Source: an uncultured Prevotellaceae bacterium
GTDB lineage: Bacteria > Bacteroidota > Bacteroidia > Bacteroidales > Bacteroidaceae
Direction of reading: 5' to 3'
DNA: 41,586 nucleotides
Assembly (NCBI GenBank): GCA_900316445.1
Contig: ONCZ01000068.1
Span: 1-41,586, forward strand
In this document: positions 24,287 through 32,408 of the stretch, in pieces
Layout of the letters: each line of letters begins with the position of its first letter
How positions within the stretch are numbered: position 1 is the first letter of the stretch
Made by a program: the position numbers and the translations under genes
The notes under the pieces: generated by a model
What the model was told of the DNA's origin: nothing
What the model saw: only the letters and a program-made list of their open reading frames with translations
Databases searched by the model: none

Positions 24287-25456
24287 TCGGCTGTGGCCGT
24301 ATTGGTGAGTGCCTGCTCTGGGAAAGGAGCAAGGACCAATAGCGGAACAGACGATGGTGCGAAGGACTCGGTTGTGGGCATCGATGTGAAGTATGCCACA
24401 GGGTTCAGCGTTCGCGACTCGGCTGATGTCAGACTGGTGGATGTGGGCGCTCCCACCCCTCAGTCTGCGACAGCCCCCCTTAGGCAGGGGGGCAAATATC
24501 AGTTCGCCTTGGTACATTCGGACGATGCGGCTGTGCCTGAAGGCTATACGAAGGTTCGTGTACCTATTACGAATACCATCTGTATGACGTCGCTGCAGCT
24601 GTCGAACTTCACCATCCTCGATGCCCACGATGTGGTGAAAGGTCTGACGGGCACGAAGAATCTGTTCAATGAGGATATACTGGCAAGGGTGAAGGACGGC
24701 CGCATCGTGAAGATCGGTATGGAGGGAAACTTCGATACGGAGATGGTACTGGCAGCTAATCCGCAGGTGATCTTCATCTCGCCCTCGAAGCGTGGCGGCT
24801 ATGATGCCATCAAGGAGACGGGCATCACGCTGGTGCCACATTTAGGCTATCAGGAGTTGGATCCGTTGGGACAGGCAGAGTGGATTAAGTTTATCGGGAT
24901 GTTTATCGGCAAGGAACAAAAGGCCAATGAGGTCTTTGCCGGCATCGAGAGCCGATACAACGAACTGAAGGCAAAAGTCGAAAGCAAAACTAATCAAACT
25001 CCCCACCCTTCGGGAGGGGCTGGGGGTGGGTTACCAACACTTTTCAGCGGTGAGATGCACTATGGCAACTGGCACGCTGTCGGAGGTAAGAACTATCTGG
25101 CACAGATCTTCCGCGACGCTGGAGCCGACTACGTGATCAACGACGAGGAGACAAGTGGCGAGAATCTGGAGTTTGAGAAGATGTATGCGCTGGCTGCCAA
25201 TGCCGACTACTGGCGCATCCTGAACAGTTTCCCAGGCGAGTTCTCGTATGAGGCATTGAAGGCCTCAGAGCCTCGCAACGAACTCTTCAAGGCATTCAAG
25301 GAACGGAAGGTGATTTACTGCAATATGAAGCAGCAGCCGTACTACGAGATCTCACCTGTACAGCCAGATGTACTGCTGAAAGACTTCGTGGCCATCTTCC
25401 ACCCAGAACTTGTCGAACCGGATTACAAACCCAAATACTACAAATTATTGAGATAA
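24260..25456 (+). CDS. btuF: BtuF-like corrinoid ABC transporter substrate-binding lipoprotein
   Basis: The body (from about 24370) is a periplasmic-binding protein of the FecB/BtuF type: YATGFSVRD, VRVPITNTICMTSLQLSNF, IGMEGNFDTEMVLAANPQVIFIS, LGQAEWIKFIGMFIGKEQKA, ending with HPELVEPDYKPKYYKLL. A lipoprotein signal (AVAVLVSACSGKG) precedes it but is fused in frame to the DUF2147 tail (ETQTWT-SAVAVLV), so the original start and basic n-region are missing. ATG 24260 (MFYETQTWTSAVAVLV) is the only nearby in-frame start; the long frame from 23897 would bury the signal. Two GC-rich palindromic elements are inserted in frame. It is paired with the btuC permease downstream. Confidence 0.8.
   Translation: MFYETQTWTSAVAVLVSACSGKGARTNSGTDDGAKDSVVGIDVKYATGFSVRDSADVRLVDVGAPTPQSATAPLRQGGKYQFALVHSDDAAVPEGYTKVRVPITNTICMTSLQLSNFTILDAHDVVKGLTGTKNLFNEDILARVKDGRIVKIGMEGNFDTEMVLAANPQVIFISPSKRGGYDAIKETGITLVPHLGYQELDPLGQAEWIKFIGMFIGKEQKANEVFAGIESRYNELKAKVESKTNQTPHPSGGAGGGLPTLFSGEMHYGNWHAVGGKNYLAQIFRDAGADYVINDEETSGENLEFEKMYALAANADYWRILNSFPGEFSYEALKASEPRNELFKAFKERKVIYCNMKQQPYYEISPVQPDVLLKDFVAIFHPELVEPDYKPKYYKLLR
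24473..24492. repeat. In-frame GC-rich palindrome in btuF
   Basis: GCCCCCCTTAGGCAGGGGGG and one further C form a compact hairpin that adds APLRQGG in a loop. It resembles the cores of the larger GC-rich elements in the cbi genes. Confidence 0.65.
24999..25033. repeat. In-frame family 2 half-element in btuF
   Basis: CTCCCCACCCTTCGGGAGGG followed by GCTGGGGGTGGGTT matches the right half of the element at 10238-10350 and is read in the same frame (SGGAGGGL against WGGVGGGL). Confidence 0.8.
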
Positions 25457-25462
25457 AAACGA

Positions 25463-25532
25463 CCACGAATTACACGAATTTAACTAATTATTCTCAGGCG
25501 CAGCAAATTAGTGTAATTCGTGAAATTCGTGG
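25463..25532. repeat. Intergenic inverted repeat (CACGAATT family) between btuF and btuC
   Basis: The left arm starts CCACGAATTACACGAATTT and the right arm ends GTGAAATTCGTGG; the arms pair over about 27 bp with four mismatches. It resembles the CACGGATTACACGGATT element at 31612 inside cbiET. It fills the 89-bp gap and could form an mRNA hairpin between the two genes. Confidence 0.8.
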
Positions 25533-25545
25533 TTGAATAAAGAAT

Positions 25546-26571
25546 ATGAGAGCATCAAAGTTCATTGTCCTTCTTGTGACTATTGTCGTACTGGCGATTG
25601 TCAATCTGCTGTTGGGATCCGTGAAGATACCTGTGGCGGATGTCTGCCGTATCCTCTTTGGTGCTGAGGGCAATGAGATCTGGGCGAACATCATCTGGAA
25701 GTCACGACTGCCACAGGCCTTGACGGCTATTATGGCTGGTGCTGGTCTGGCGGTCAGCGGATTACAGATGCAGACGGTGTTCCGCAATCCGCTGGCAGGT
25801 CCTTCGGTTTTGGGTATCTCGAATGGCTCTGCCCTTGGTGTGGCCTTTGTGGTATTGCTGTCTGGAAGGATTGGCGGTGTGGCATTGAGTCGTTTAGGTT
25901 ATCTGGGCGATGCGGCGATGAGTGTGGCGGCTATCGTTGGTGCTTTGGCAGTGATGATGCTGATAGTGTGGATCTCGCAGAAGGTGAAGGGCAACGTCAC
26001 CTTATTAATAATAGGTGTGATGATCGGCTACCTGGCCAATGCCATCATCGGCGTGCTGAAGTTCCTGTCGCCAGAGGAGGACGTGAAGGCCTTCGTGGTG
26101 TGGGGACTGGGATCGTTCTCTCGTGTTTCTGGCGACGAGATGGTGTTGTTCATCGTGCTGATGTGCATCTTGCTGCCAATGGCCTACCTATTGGTAAAAC
26201 CGATGAACCTTCTTCTGTTGGGCGACCGTTATGCAGCGAACCTTGGCTTGAACATCCGTCGCAGTCGTATGCTGGTTATCGTTTCCAGCGGCGTTCTTGT
26301 GGCTATCGTCACAGCCTATTGCGGTCCTATTATGTTCATTGGTCTGGCGGTCCCCCATCTGGCCCGTGCCATCTTCCGTACTTCCGATCATCGTATCCTG
26401 ATGCCAGCCACAGCCCTGTGTGGTGCTGCCTTGGCGCTACTTTGCAATCTCATCGCCCGTATGCCTGGCTTTGAGGGTGCCTTACCAGTCAATAGCGTCA
26501 CAGCCCTCGTGGGAGCTCCCGTCATTGCAATGGTCCTCTTCCGCAGAAGGAAAGATGACGTAGGGGAATAA
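25546..26571 (+). CDS. btuC: Cobalamin-type ABC transporter permease BtuC (FecCD family)
   Basis: The 341-residue inner-membrane permease has about ten helices. Family motifs: SRLPQALTAIMAGAGLAVSGLQMQTVFRNPLAGPSVLGISNGSALG at about 45-90 (a region that contains the conserved NPLA), GPIMFIGLAVPHLAR and the EGALPVNSVTALVGAPV end. Paired with the BtuF-like protein it should import corrinoids, but siderophore or heme relatives look alike; the ligand is inferred from context. The ATPase BtuD, normally next, is not here: the following gene is convergent and abuts the stop. Confidence 0.88.
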   Translation: MRASKFIVLLVTIVVLAIVNLLLGSVKIPVADVCRILFGAEGNEIWANIIWKSRLPQALTAIMAGAGLAVSGLQMQTVFRNPLAGPSVLGISNGSALGVAFVVLLSGRIGGVALSRLGYLGDAAMSVAAIVGALAVMMLIVWISQKVKGNVTLLIIGVMIGYLANAIIGVLKFLSPEEDVKAFVVWGLGSFSRVSGDEMVLFIVLMCILLPMAYLLVKPMNLLLLGDRYAANLGLNIRRSRMLVIVSSGVLVAIVTAYCGPIMFIGLAVPHLARAIFRTSDHRILMPATALCGAALALLCNLIARMPGFEGALPVNSVTALVGAPVIAMVLFRRRKDDVGE

Positions 26572-27276
26572 TTACAGAATATTGATGATGTCGCGAAGGC
26601 TGTTGACGACAAAGGTAGGAGGCTGAGGGTTTTCGCTGACATCGACCTTCCAACGATTAACAAGCATCGCATCGAGGCCTACGTTGAGGGCTCCGAGGAT
26701 ATCCGTTTGCAGATTGTCGCCAATCATCAAGGTCGTTTCGCGACTGGCACCTGATGTCTTGAGGGCATAGTCGAAATAGAGTGGCGAGGGCTTGTTGACA
26801 CCAGCATCTTCGCTGAGGATGATGGTATCGAAATAATCGCGGAGTCCGCAGGCAGCGAGTTTCTTATATTGTACTTCGTGGAAGCCGTTGCTCGTCATAT
26901 GCATCCGATAGCCTTTCTGTTTCAGATAGTCCATCAATTCGTGGGCACCATCCACCACCCCAGACTTAGAAGAACAGAAATCGAGGAACCTATCACTCAT
27001 CTCCAAACACAGTTCTTTGGTGACATCAAGGCCTTTGCCTACACTCAGAGGGCGACGGAAACGCTCCACAATGAGGAACGGACGATCTATCTCTCCTTTC
27101 GAATAGCGCGACCACAGGTCGATATTCGCAGACCAATAGGCATCATAGAACGTCTTGGGGCTGTCGAAATAACGATCAAGACGGAAAGCGTCATAGGTCT
27201 CCTGCAAGGCAATCACGGCATTGCCGTAAGTATCGTAGAGCGTATCGTCGAAGTCGATAAAGAGGTCTTTATACAT
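26572..27276 (-). CDS. HAD-family phosphatase, YjjG-like nucleotidase
   Basis: The 234-residue haloacid dehalogenase-type hydrolase has motif I DFDDTLYD (nucleophile Asp8, acid Asp10), motif II MTSNGF, a Lys region (AGVNKPSPLYF) and motif IV IGDNLQTDILGA. The cap and overall length fit the YjjG pyrimidine nucleotidase subgroup, which hydrolyses nucleoside monophosphates, including damaged ones. It is convergent with btuC without a gap. No direct link with cobalamin is evident, although a phosphatase is needed in nucleotide-loop assembly and CobC is absent; that link is speculation. Confidence 0.85.
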   Translation of the reverse strand: MYKDLFIDFDDTLYDTYGNAVIALQETYDAFRLDRYFDSPKTFYDAYWSANIDLWSRYSKGEIDRPFLIVERFRRPLSVGKGLDVTKELCLEMSDRFLDFCSSKSGVVDGAHELMDYLKQKGYRMHMTSNGFHEVQYKKLAACGLRDYFDTIILSEDAGVNKPSPLYFDYALKTSGASRETTLMIGDNLQTDILGALNVGLDAMLVNRWKVDVSENPQPPTFVVNSLRDIINIL

Positions 27277-27339
27277 TGATTATTTATTTAAGAAAGGAAT
27301 TAGAATAATTTAATCCAGAAATCATTTTGAGCGTCGTTA

Positions 27340-29187
27340 TCAGTTAGGATAGATATTCCCGTTGTCGTCAATAAGTAGAATAGTGAGGGAACCGTCAGGG
27401 AGGAGAGGATTGCAATAGTCCGCACAATGGCGGATGACGGTATGGGCGAAGTCATCAAGCTGGGTTGAAGGAATACGTTCCCATAGTTCTCGTGCCAAAG
27501 TGATGTTGCTGATGTCGATGGATACTCCTGATTCTTGAAGCATCTGCTTAATGAAGTCGAGGTCCATCGTAGTCTTGCGGCTGTGGGTGTCGAGATGACC
27601 TGCTGCCAGTTTGACGGCTTTGCCCAGCATCACGCCAAGGGTAACATTCTTAAAATGGAGTTCGTGGGCGATCTTTAACGTCTCACCGATATAGTTGCCG
27701 TATTCCACGAATGCCTGACGAGGCAGATCTGGATAGAGAGCCTTCACAAAGCGCTCGCTTTTACCACCACTATTGATCACCACACGGTCTGTACCGCTGG
27801 CCTGGGCTATCATCATACATTTGCGGATGGAGTCGATAAAGGCTTCCTCTGAGAAAGGCTTCACGATGCCAGAGACACCTATAATCGAGATGCCACCCTC
27901 GATGCCCAGACGGGGATTAAAGGTCTTCTTGGCGATTTCTGCTCCGTTGGGGACGGAGATAGTGACGGAAATGTTTTTTAAACACAGAGACACAGAGGTA
28001 CAGAGTTTTTCCAGATTTTGACGGATCATCTCGCGAGGGGCTTTGTTGATGGCTAGAGAACCTGGGGGATAGTCAAAGCCAGGCAGGGTAATGGTTCCTA
28101 CACCCTCACCACCATATATAGCTATAGCGGGGGTGCGGAGGCACGGGGGTACGGGGGCGCGAGATTTGTCTGAGGCTGGAGTATTCTCGTACCCCCGCGC
28201 CCCCGTACCCTCGTACCTCCGAGATTCGATTACCTTTGCCCTCACCTCTATGCCGTTGGTGATGTCTGGATCGTCACCAGCCTCCTTAAAACAAGAGGCA
28301 TAATCATCGCCATAGGTCACCGGCACTTGGATCGTCTCACCATTGGGGAGGATAACAGGCACCTCTTTGGGAGTCTCGCCTTTCGCCAGTCGTATGGTCG
28401 CTGCAACTGCAGCTGCTGTGGCACAGGTTCCCGTCGTCAGTCCACTATGCAAGGGATAAAACTCCGGCAACAGATGCTCCACAGCCCTCCGCAGGCCATA
28501 AGGCCCATTAACAATGGAAAATGGATAATGGATAATGGATAATGGAGGACGCTTGAGAGCGATGATACGCATACCCTTGGCACGGGCGGCTGTCACCTTC
28601 TCGCTAAAGCCTCCCGTCTCACCACTCTCTTTGAGCAGGATGGCCTCTGCATCGATATCTATCACACTGCTGTCCTCATAATAGCATAGTTGTTCAGGTG
28701 TTGCCCCTTGTTCTTTCGCCAAAGCCAAAGATGACTCACGAGGCAATATGCGATAATACACTCGAACGCCTCTAGCTTCCAGATACTTAAGGCGACTGAT
28801 GCTCTGGACGCCAGTAGTGGCCAAGAGTGAGTGGATGTCATCAGGGATTAGCGAGTAGTCGTCAATCCACGTGATATCCGGGTCACGAGGCGGATAGATC
28901 CGTTCGTATCGGATGAAAGGAATCTGACAATCTTCGGAAACGGCAGCAATCGTCTGATGGAGCGTTGAGGCAAACGGATGGGCTGCATCCACGATGAGTC
29001 GGATGTCGTGCTCCCTGATGAAGGTCTTCATCGCCTCCGCATCCATCGCTCCGTCGATACGGATGCCATGCTGCAGCGTCAAGTCTTGTTCACCTGTCTT
29101 CGTACTATAGAAGAAAGGTGAGCCTGCCTCCTCCAATACCTCCACAGCCTTGCGGCCCTCTGTCGTTCCTCCGAATACGAGTATCAT
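27340..29187 (-). CDS. cbiJ-cbiD: Fused precorrin-6A reductase / cobalt-precorrin-5B methyltransferase (CbiJ-CbiD)
   Basis: The N-terminal 240 residues are CbiJ/CobK: ILVFGGTTEGRKAVEVL, VDAAHPFA, FIRYERIYPP and the YYRILPRESSLALA region; it reduces the macrocycle. The C-terminal part is CbiD: LHSGLTTGTCATAAAVAAT, GEGVGTITLPGF, INKAPREMI, FNPRLGIEGGISIIGVSGIV, LGKAVKLAAGHLDTHS; it methylates C-1 in the early-cobalt pathway. Three repeats are inserted: a heptamer array near the domain boundary, a GC-rich palindrome and an 8-nt array within CbiD, all in frame. It overlaps cbiG-cbiF by 4 bp and is the last gene of the corrin-ring operon. Confidence 0.93.
   Translation of the reverse strand: MILVFGGTTEGRKAVEVLEEAGSPFFYSTKTGEQDLTLQHGIRIDGAMDAEAMKTFIREHDIRLIVDAAHPFASTLHQTIAAVSEDCQIPFIRYERIYPPRDPDITWIDDYSLIPDDIHSLLATTGVQSISRLKYLEARGVRVYYRILPRESSLALAKEQGATPEQLCYYEDSSVIDIDAEAILLKESGETGGFSEKVTAARAKGMRIIALKRPPLSIIHYPFSIVNGPYGLRRAVEHLLPEFYPLHSGLTTGTCATAAAVAATIRLAKGETPKEVPVILPNGETIQVPVTYGDDYASCFKEAGDDPDITNGIEVRAKVIESRRYEGTGARGYENTPASDKSRAPVPPCLRTPAIAIYGGEGVGTITLPGFDYPPGSLAINKAPREMIRQNLEKLCTSVSLCLKNISVTISVPNGAEIAKKTFNPRLGIEGGISIIGVSGIVKPFSEEAFIDSIRKCMMIAQASGTDRVVINSGGKSERFVKALYPDLPRQAFVEYGNYIGETLKIAHELHFKNVTLGVMLGKAVKLAAGHLDTHSRKTTMDLDFIKQMLQESGVSIDISNITLARELWERIPSTQLDDFAHTVIRHCADYCNPLLPDGSLTILLIDDNGNIYPN
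27983..28006. repeat. 8-nt tandem repeat in the CbiD domain (CACAGAGA type, x3)
   Basis: Units CACAGAGA, CACAGAGG, TACAGAGT follow an A-rich start. They encode LCTSVSLCL within CbiD, next to the FNPRLGIEGG segment. Confidence 0.75.
28128..28222. repeat. In-frame GC-rich palindromic element in the CbiD domain
   Basis: Arms of about 37-40 bp (left contains GCACGGGGGTACGGGGGCGC, right contains ACCCCCGCGCCCCCGTACCC) surround about 20 bp. It adds about 32 codons (RRYEGTGARGYENT...RAPVPPCLRTPA) immediately before the conserved YGGEGVGTITLPG segment. Confidence 0.85.
28514..28548. repeat. Heptanucleotide tandem array in the CbiJ domain (ATGGATA x5)
   Basis: ATGGAAA, ATGGATA, ATGGATA, ATGGATA, ATGGAGG. 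The coding strand reads PPLSIIHYPFSIVNG and has no stop, whereas the opposite strand contains TAA. It lies at the C-terminal end of CbiJ. Confidence 0.88.
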
Positions 29188-31058
29188 GATGGATCTTCGC
29201 CTTGTCTGAACAGATGGGTAAAGTGCTTGTTATAGAGCTCCGAGAGACCCTGACGGTTGTCGATGGCCTCACCCACCACAAGCATCGTGGTCAGCGTGAG
29301 TTTATTATCGTGGACGATCTTTGCGAGGTCTTTCAACTTGCCACGATAGATCTTCTGGTCTGGCCACGTCAGATGGTAGCAGGCAGCAACAGGCGTATCC
29401 TCTGGATATTCCTGCAAGAGTTCGCGCTGCACATCGTCGACAATGGCAGCCGAGAGGAAGATGCACATCGTACTCTGACTCTTGGCCAACAGATGTAGTT
29501 GCTCTTTCTCTGGCATCGGCGTCCGTCCCTCACCGCGAGTGAGGATGATGGTTTGACAACGCTCCGGAATCGTAAACTGGCTCTGCAGTTCTGCGGCTGC
29601 TGCGAGGAAAGAACTGATGCCTGGGGTGATATGATAGTCCATTCCGTTTTGGTCGAAGAAGACCATCTGTTCCTGGATAGCACCAAAGATGCAGGGATCG
29701 CCCGTATGCAGACGAACGATAAAATGGCCTTTGTCGTAGTGTTTCTTCATCAGTTCGCATTGCTCTTCGAGGGCCATATCGGCAGAAGAACGAACGACGG
29801 CTCCTTGCTTGTGGCATTCTGTCAAAGCCTTAGGAACCAAAGAGCCTGCATATAAGATAAGGTCTGCCTTCTCCAACATCTTGCGACCTCTTACAGATAC
29901 CAAGTCAGGATCGCCAGGCCCAGCACCCACAATCTCTATGTGACCTGCCTTCTGACGCAAATGATTGTAGTCGATGGCCAAAGCCGCAGTCCAGTTCTTG
30001 CCCTTCACCTTAGGAATAATCAGTTTTCCATGATTGGAGCCGAGAATGGCAGCCGCTTCACAGACACTGGATGTACCTACATACTTCTCAACGGTTGTAC
30101 TCGGATTGGGCACTTCGACTTGCGAGAGTTCTTCGGCCGTAAAGAACACCACCTCTTCGTCGTATTCATCTTCAAGCATCGCACAGAACTCTTCGTCTTC
30201 TTTCACATCAATCGTACAGTACTTATGAGAACAGGGCAGGATGCCTCTATTGGCAAAGGCCTCGTCTATCTCGTCGTAGATTGCCTCGTAATCTTCAGGA
30301 TGATGCGCCAATCCAAAGCCAATCGTTCCCACCATCGGCACGAAATGGAGTTCGAGCATACCATCAGGCGCATGGCGACTAAAGGGTGTCACCATAATGA
30401 GCAGGCTGTATTTATCGGGATCAGCCTCGCTGATATCGTCAATGATGGTCACGTGATCAGGCTTCGTAGCTTCCAAATAGTCCGTTCCCTCATCGCGAAC
30501 TTCCATCAACAAGGCCGTTGGTTCGCGATTGACGAAAGCAAAGATACATTGGTCCATTTCATCCTCAAAACTGGCAATGGGCCAGTCAAACCTCGCCTCA
30601 AGCATATCCAGTTGCCAAAGACCTGCATTGTCGCTCTGAGTAGTAATCACCTCACGGGCACCAATCATAGCAGCAATATCTCTCGCCAGGTCGTTAGCCC
30701 CTCCTATATGTCCGCTGAGCACTGAGATAGCATTCAGGCCCAAACTGTCAACACACACCACAGCGGGATCTTCGTGCTTATCCTTGATATACGGCGCTAT
30801 CGTCCTCACACAGATACCCATCGCCCCAACGAACACAAACGCATCGAAATCCTTCCAGCGCTTACCAACATTCACACGGCTGATGATTTGAACTTCGTTC
30901 GAATTCAGTCGCGACTCGGCAGAGCTCAATCGAGCTTGACTCTGCCCTCGCTGCTCCTTCATTTCAGCTTCATTCTTCTGGGCAAATACTTGACTCTGAA
31001 TGAGGCGGACGATATTCTTGCCCTCCTCACTTATTTGTATAATCGCTATCTTCTGCAT
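29184..31058 (-). CDS. cbiG-cbiF: Fused cobalt-precorrin-5A hydrolase / precorrin-4 C11-methyltransferase (CbiG-CbiF)
   Basis: The 624-residue N-terminal part is CbiG (FVGAMGICVRTIAPYIKDK, SGHIGGANDLARDIA, GTSSVCEAAAILGSN), which opens the C-20 lactone with loss of acetaldehyde. The C-terminal 250 residues are CbiF/CobM, an SAM-dependent tetrapyrrole methyltransferase: VEIVGAGPGDPDLVSVRG, LYAGSLVP, RLHTGDPCIFGAIQEQ, TPGISSFLAAAAELQ. Near the N-terminus (about 24-55) a low-complexity stretch KNEAEMKEQRGQSQARLSS... is longer than in relatives and may be an inserted repeat. It overlaps both neighbours (13 bp and 4 bp). Confidence 0.93.
   Translation of the reverse strand: MQKIAIIQISEEGKNIVRLIQSQVFAQKNEAEMKEQRGQSQARLSSAESRLNSNEVQIISRVNVGKRWKDFDAFVFVGAMGICVRTIAPYIKDKHEDPAVVCVDSLGLNAISVLSGHIGGANDLARDIAAMIGAREVITTQSDNAGLWQLDMLEARFDWPIASFEDEMDQCIFAFVNREPTALLMEVRDEGTDYLEATKPDHVTIIDDISEADPDKYSLLIMVTPFSRHAPDGMLELHFVPMVGTIGFGLAHHPEDYEAIYDEIDEAFANRGILPCSHKYCTIDVKEDEEFCAMLEDEYDEEVVFFTAEELSQVEVPNPSTTVEKYVGTSSVCEAAAILGSNHGKLIIPKVKGKNWTAALAIDYNHLRQKAGHIEIVGAGPGDPDLVSVRGRKMLEKADLILYAGSLVPKALTECHKQGAVVRSSADMALEEQCELMKKHYDKGHFIVRLHTGDPCIFGAIQEQMVFFDQNGMDYHITPGISSFLAAAAELQSQFTIPERCQTIILTRGEGRTPMPEKEQLHLLAKSQSTMCIFLSAAIVDDVQRELLQEYPEDTPVAACYHLTWPDQKIYRGKLKDLAKIVHDNKLTLTTMLVVGEAIDNRQGLSELYNKHFTHLFRQGEDPS
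30885..30985. repeat. Possible inserted low-complexity element near the start of cbiG
   Basis: The stretch contains an imperfect palindrome (GCAGAG...CTCTGC, 30919-30945) and encodes a polar segment absent from typical CbiG. No second copy was found in the window, so the assignment is tentative. Confidence 0.4.
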
Positions 31059-32353
31059 TTCAATATAGTTATTGGATGATTATCGTTGAGTTGTATTCTT
31101 GTTGGCGGATCTTGTTGTAGTCCCAATTCTGCACATGCATCATCCCATAGCTGACGGCTGTCTATGGTGACCTTTGGCGCAACCACACTATTGAAGACGA
31201 TGATGCCATCAGGGGCAAGGATAGAGAGGACTTTCGACATAATGTCTTTCAGGCGGCCACCGTGACCTCCGATGAAGACAGCATCTGGGCGAGGGAGGGC
31301 AGAGATGTCTGTTTCAAGGAAATCGCCGATATGGATGTCGATGCCTGGGGCTCCAAAGCGACGGGCATTCTCTTGGATGATGGCCTCGCACTCAGGACGG
31401 ATCTCGAAGGCACAGACCGTGAGATGAGGGAACTGCAGGCGGGCCTCGATGGATACGCTGCCTGTGCAGAAGCCGATGTCCCAAAAGACATGTCTCATGG
31501 GCAATTCGAGGGCTTGGAGCGTCAACAGACGGATGGGCATCTTGGTGATCATTTTCTCACGACCATCGAGCAACACGAAGGCGGAGTCGGGAATGCCGAA
31601 TTTTTTTCTTAGGCACGGATTACACGGATTTACACTGCTTTTATTATCTGTCTTTGAATTTAAATCCGTGTTAATCCGTGTAATCCGTGCCAAAATGATA
31701 CAGTTGGGATGGTCAAAGTCACACCGTGCCGCTTCCTCGAGGGTGAGAGTACTGACCTTTTCGAGCGACGGATTTCCAAGATGCTCTCCAACAGACATAT
31801 TATAATCGGTGTAGCCATAGTCGAGCATCCGTTGGGCGATGGCTGAAGGGGTATGTTCACGGTCTGTCAGCACACCGATCTTTTCTGCCCTTTCGATGAG
31901 GGCTTTGTCAAACTCATGCCAAGGACGGCCTGTCAGCGAGACGATACGCATATCGTGATAGGGCATCACCAGCCGATGGGCCAGCATCTGAAGGGCGTTG
32001 AACGTGGGAAAGACCACCATCTCCGCCTCAGGCATCTTCCGCCTGATGGTATTGGCAAAGCCGAAGAACAGCGGATCGCCACTGGCGAAGATGATGATTG
32101 TCGAGGAGTGAGGAGTGAGGAGTGAGGAGTGAGAAATGTGGAGTGAGGAGTGAGATTTGTACTGTTCGAAGACGGCATCGAGGGGAACGGTGATGTCAAT
32201 CCATTGGGCATCAACAGGCAACAGCGGCGCAACGATCTCATGATGCCGCCTGCCACCAGAGAACACCTTCCCGTTCCTGATGATCTCCTGCACATCAGGT
32301 GGAAACCAGGGCTGTGGATTGTCTGTGATACCAATGACAATGAATCTAATCAT
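31046..32353 (-). CDS. cbiE-cbiT: Fused precorrin-6Y methyltransferase / decarboxylase (CbiE-CbiT)
   Basis: The 435-residue N-terminal half is CbiE (IRFIVIGITDNPQPWFPPDV, FSGGRRHHE, ASGDPLFFG, SLTGRPWHEFD), methylating C-5/C-15. The C-terminal half is CbiT, a Rossmann methyltransferase and C-12 acetate decarboxylase (KMPIRLLTLQALELP, FWDIGFCTGSVSIEA, FIGGHGGRL). ATG 32353 is chosen over 32383 because MIRFIVIG is the family start. A palindromic element forms the interdomain linker and a long heptamer array sits in CbiE after the early VFEQYK region, where relatives have only a short loop. It overlaps cbiG-cbiF by 13 bp. Confidence 0.93.
   Translation of the reverse strand: MIRFIVIGITDNPQPWFPPDVQEIIRNGKVFSGGRRHHEIVAPLLPVDAQWIDITVPLDAVFEQYKSHSSLHISHSSLLTPHSSTIIIFASGDPLFFGFANTIRRKMPEAEMVVFPTFNALQMLAHRLVMPYHDMRIVSLTGRPWHEFDKALIERAEKIGVLTDREHTPSAIAQRMLDYGYTDYNMSVGEHLGNPSLEKVSTLTLEEAARCDFDHPNCIILARITRINTDLNSKTDNKSSVNPCNPCLRKKFGIPDSAFVLLDGREKMITKMPIRLLTLQALELPMRHVFWDIGFCTGSVSIEARLQFPHLTVCAFEIRPECEAIIQENARRFGAPGIDIHIGDFLETDISALPRPDAVFIGGHGGRLKDIMSKVLSILAPDGIIVFNSVVAPKVTIDSRQLWDDACAELGLQQDPPTRIQLNDNHPITILKCRR
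31612..31691. repeat. In-frame palindromic element forming the CbiE-CbiT linker
   Basis: The left arm GGCACGGATTACACGGATTT continues to 31635; the right arm (31668-31691) is its complement with one mismatch in 24. It encodes ITRINTDLNSKTDNKSSVNP and a few more residues between the CbiE core and CbiT. It is related in pattern to the intergenic element at 25463. Confidence 0.9.
32103..32158. repeat. Heptanucleotide tandem array in the CbiE domain (GAGGAGT x8)
   Basis: Eight 7-nt units, six close to GAGGAGT and two diverged. The coding strand reads SHSSLHISHSSLLTPHSS with no stop; the opposite strand contains TGA. It is the longest heptamer array in the window. Confidence 0.9.
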
Positions 32354-32373
32354 AACCCTTATAATTCCAATTT

Positions 32374-32408
32374 CAAACCTCAAACCTCAAACCTCAAATC
32401 TCAAAACG
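32374..32408. repeat. Intergenic heptanucleotide array between cbiHC and cbiET (CAAACCT x5)
   Basis: CAAACCT three times, then CAAATCT and a degenerate CAAAACG. It occupies most of the 55-bp gap between the two operon genes and is the only heptamer array outside a reading frame. Confidence 0.88.
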
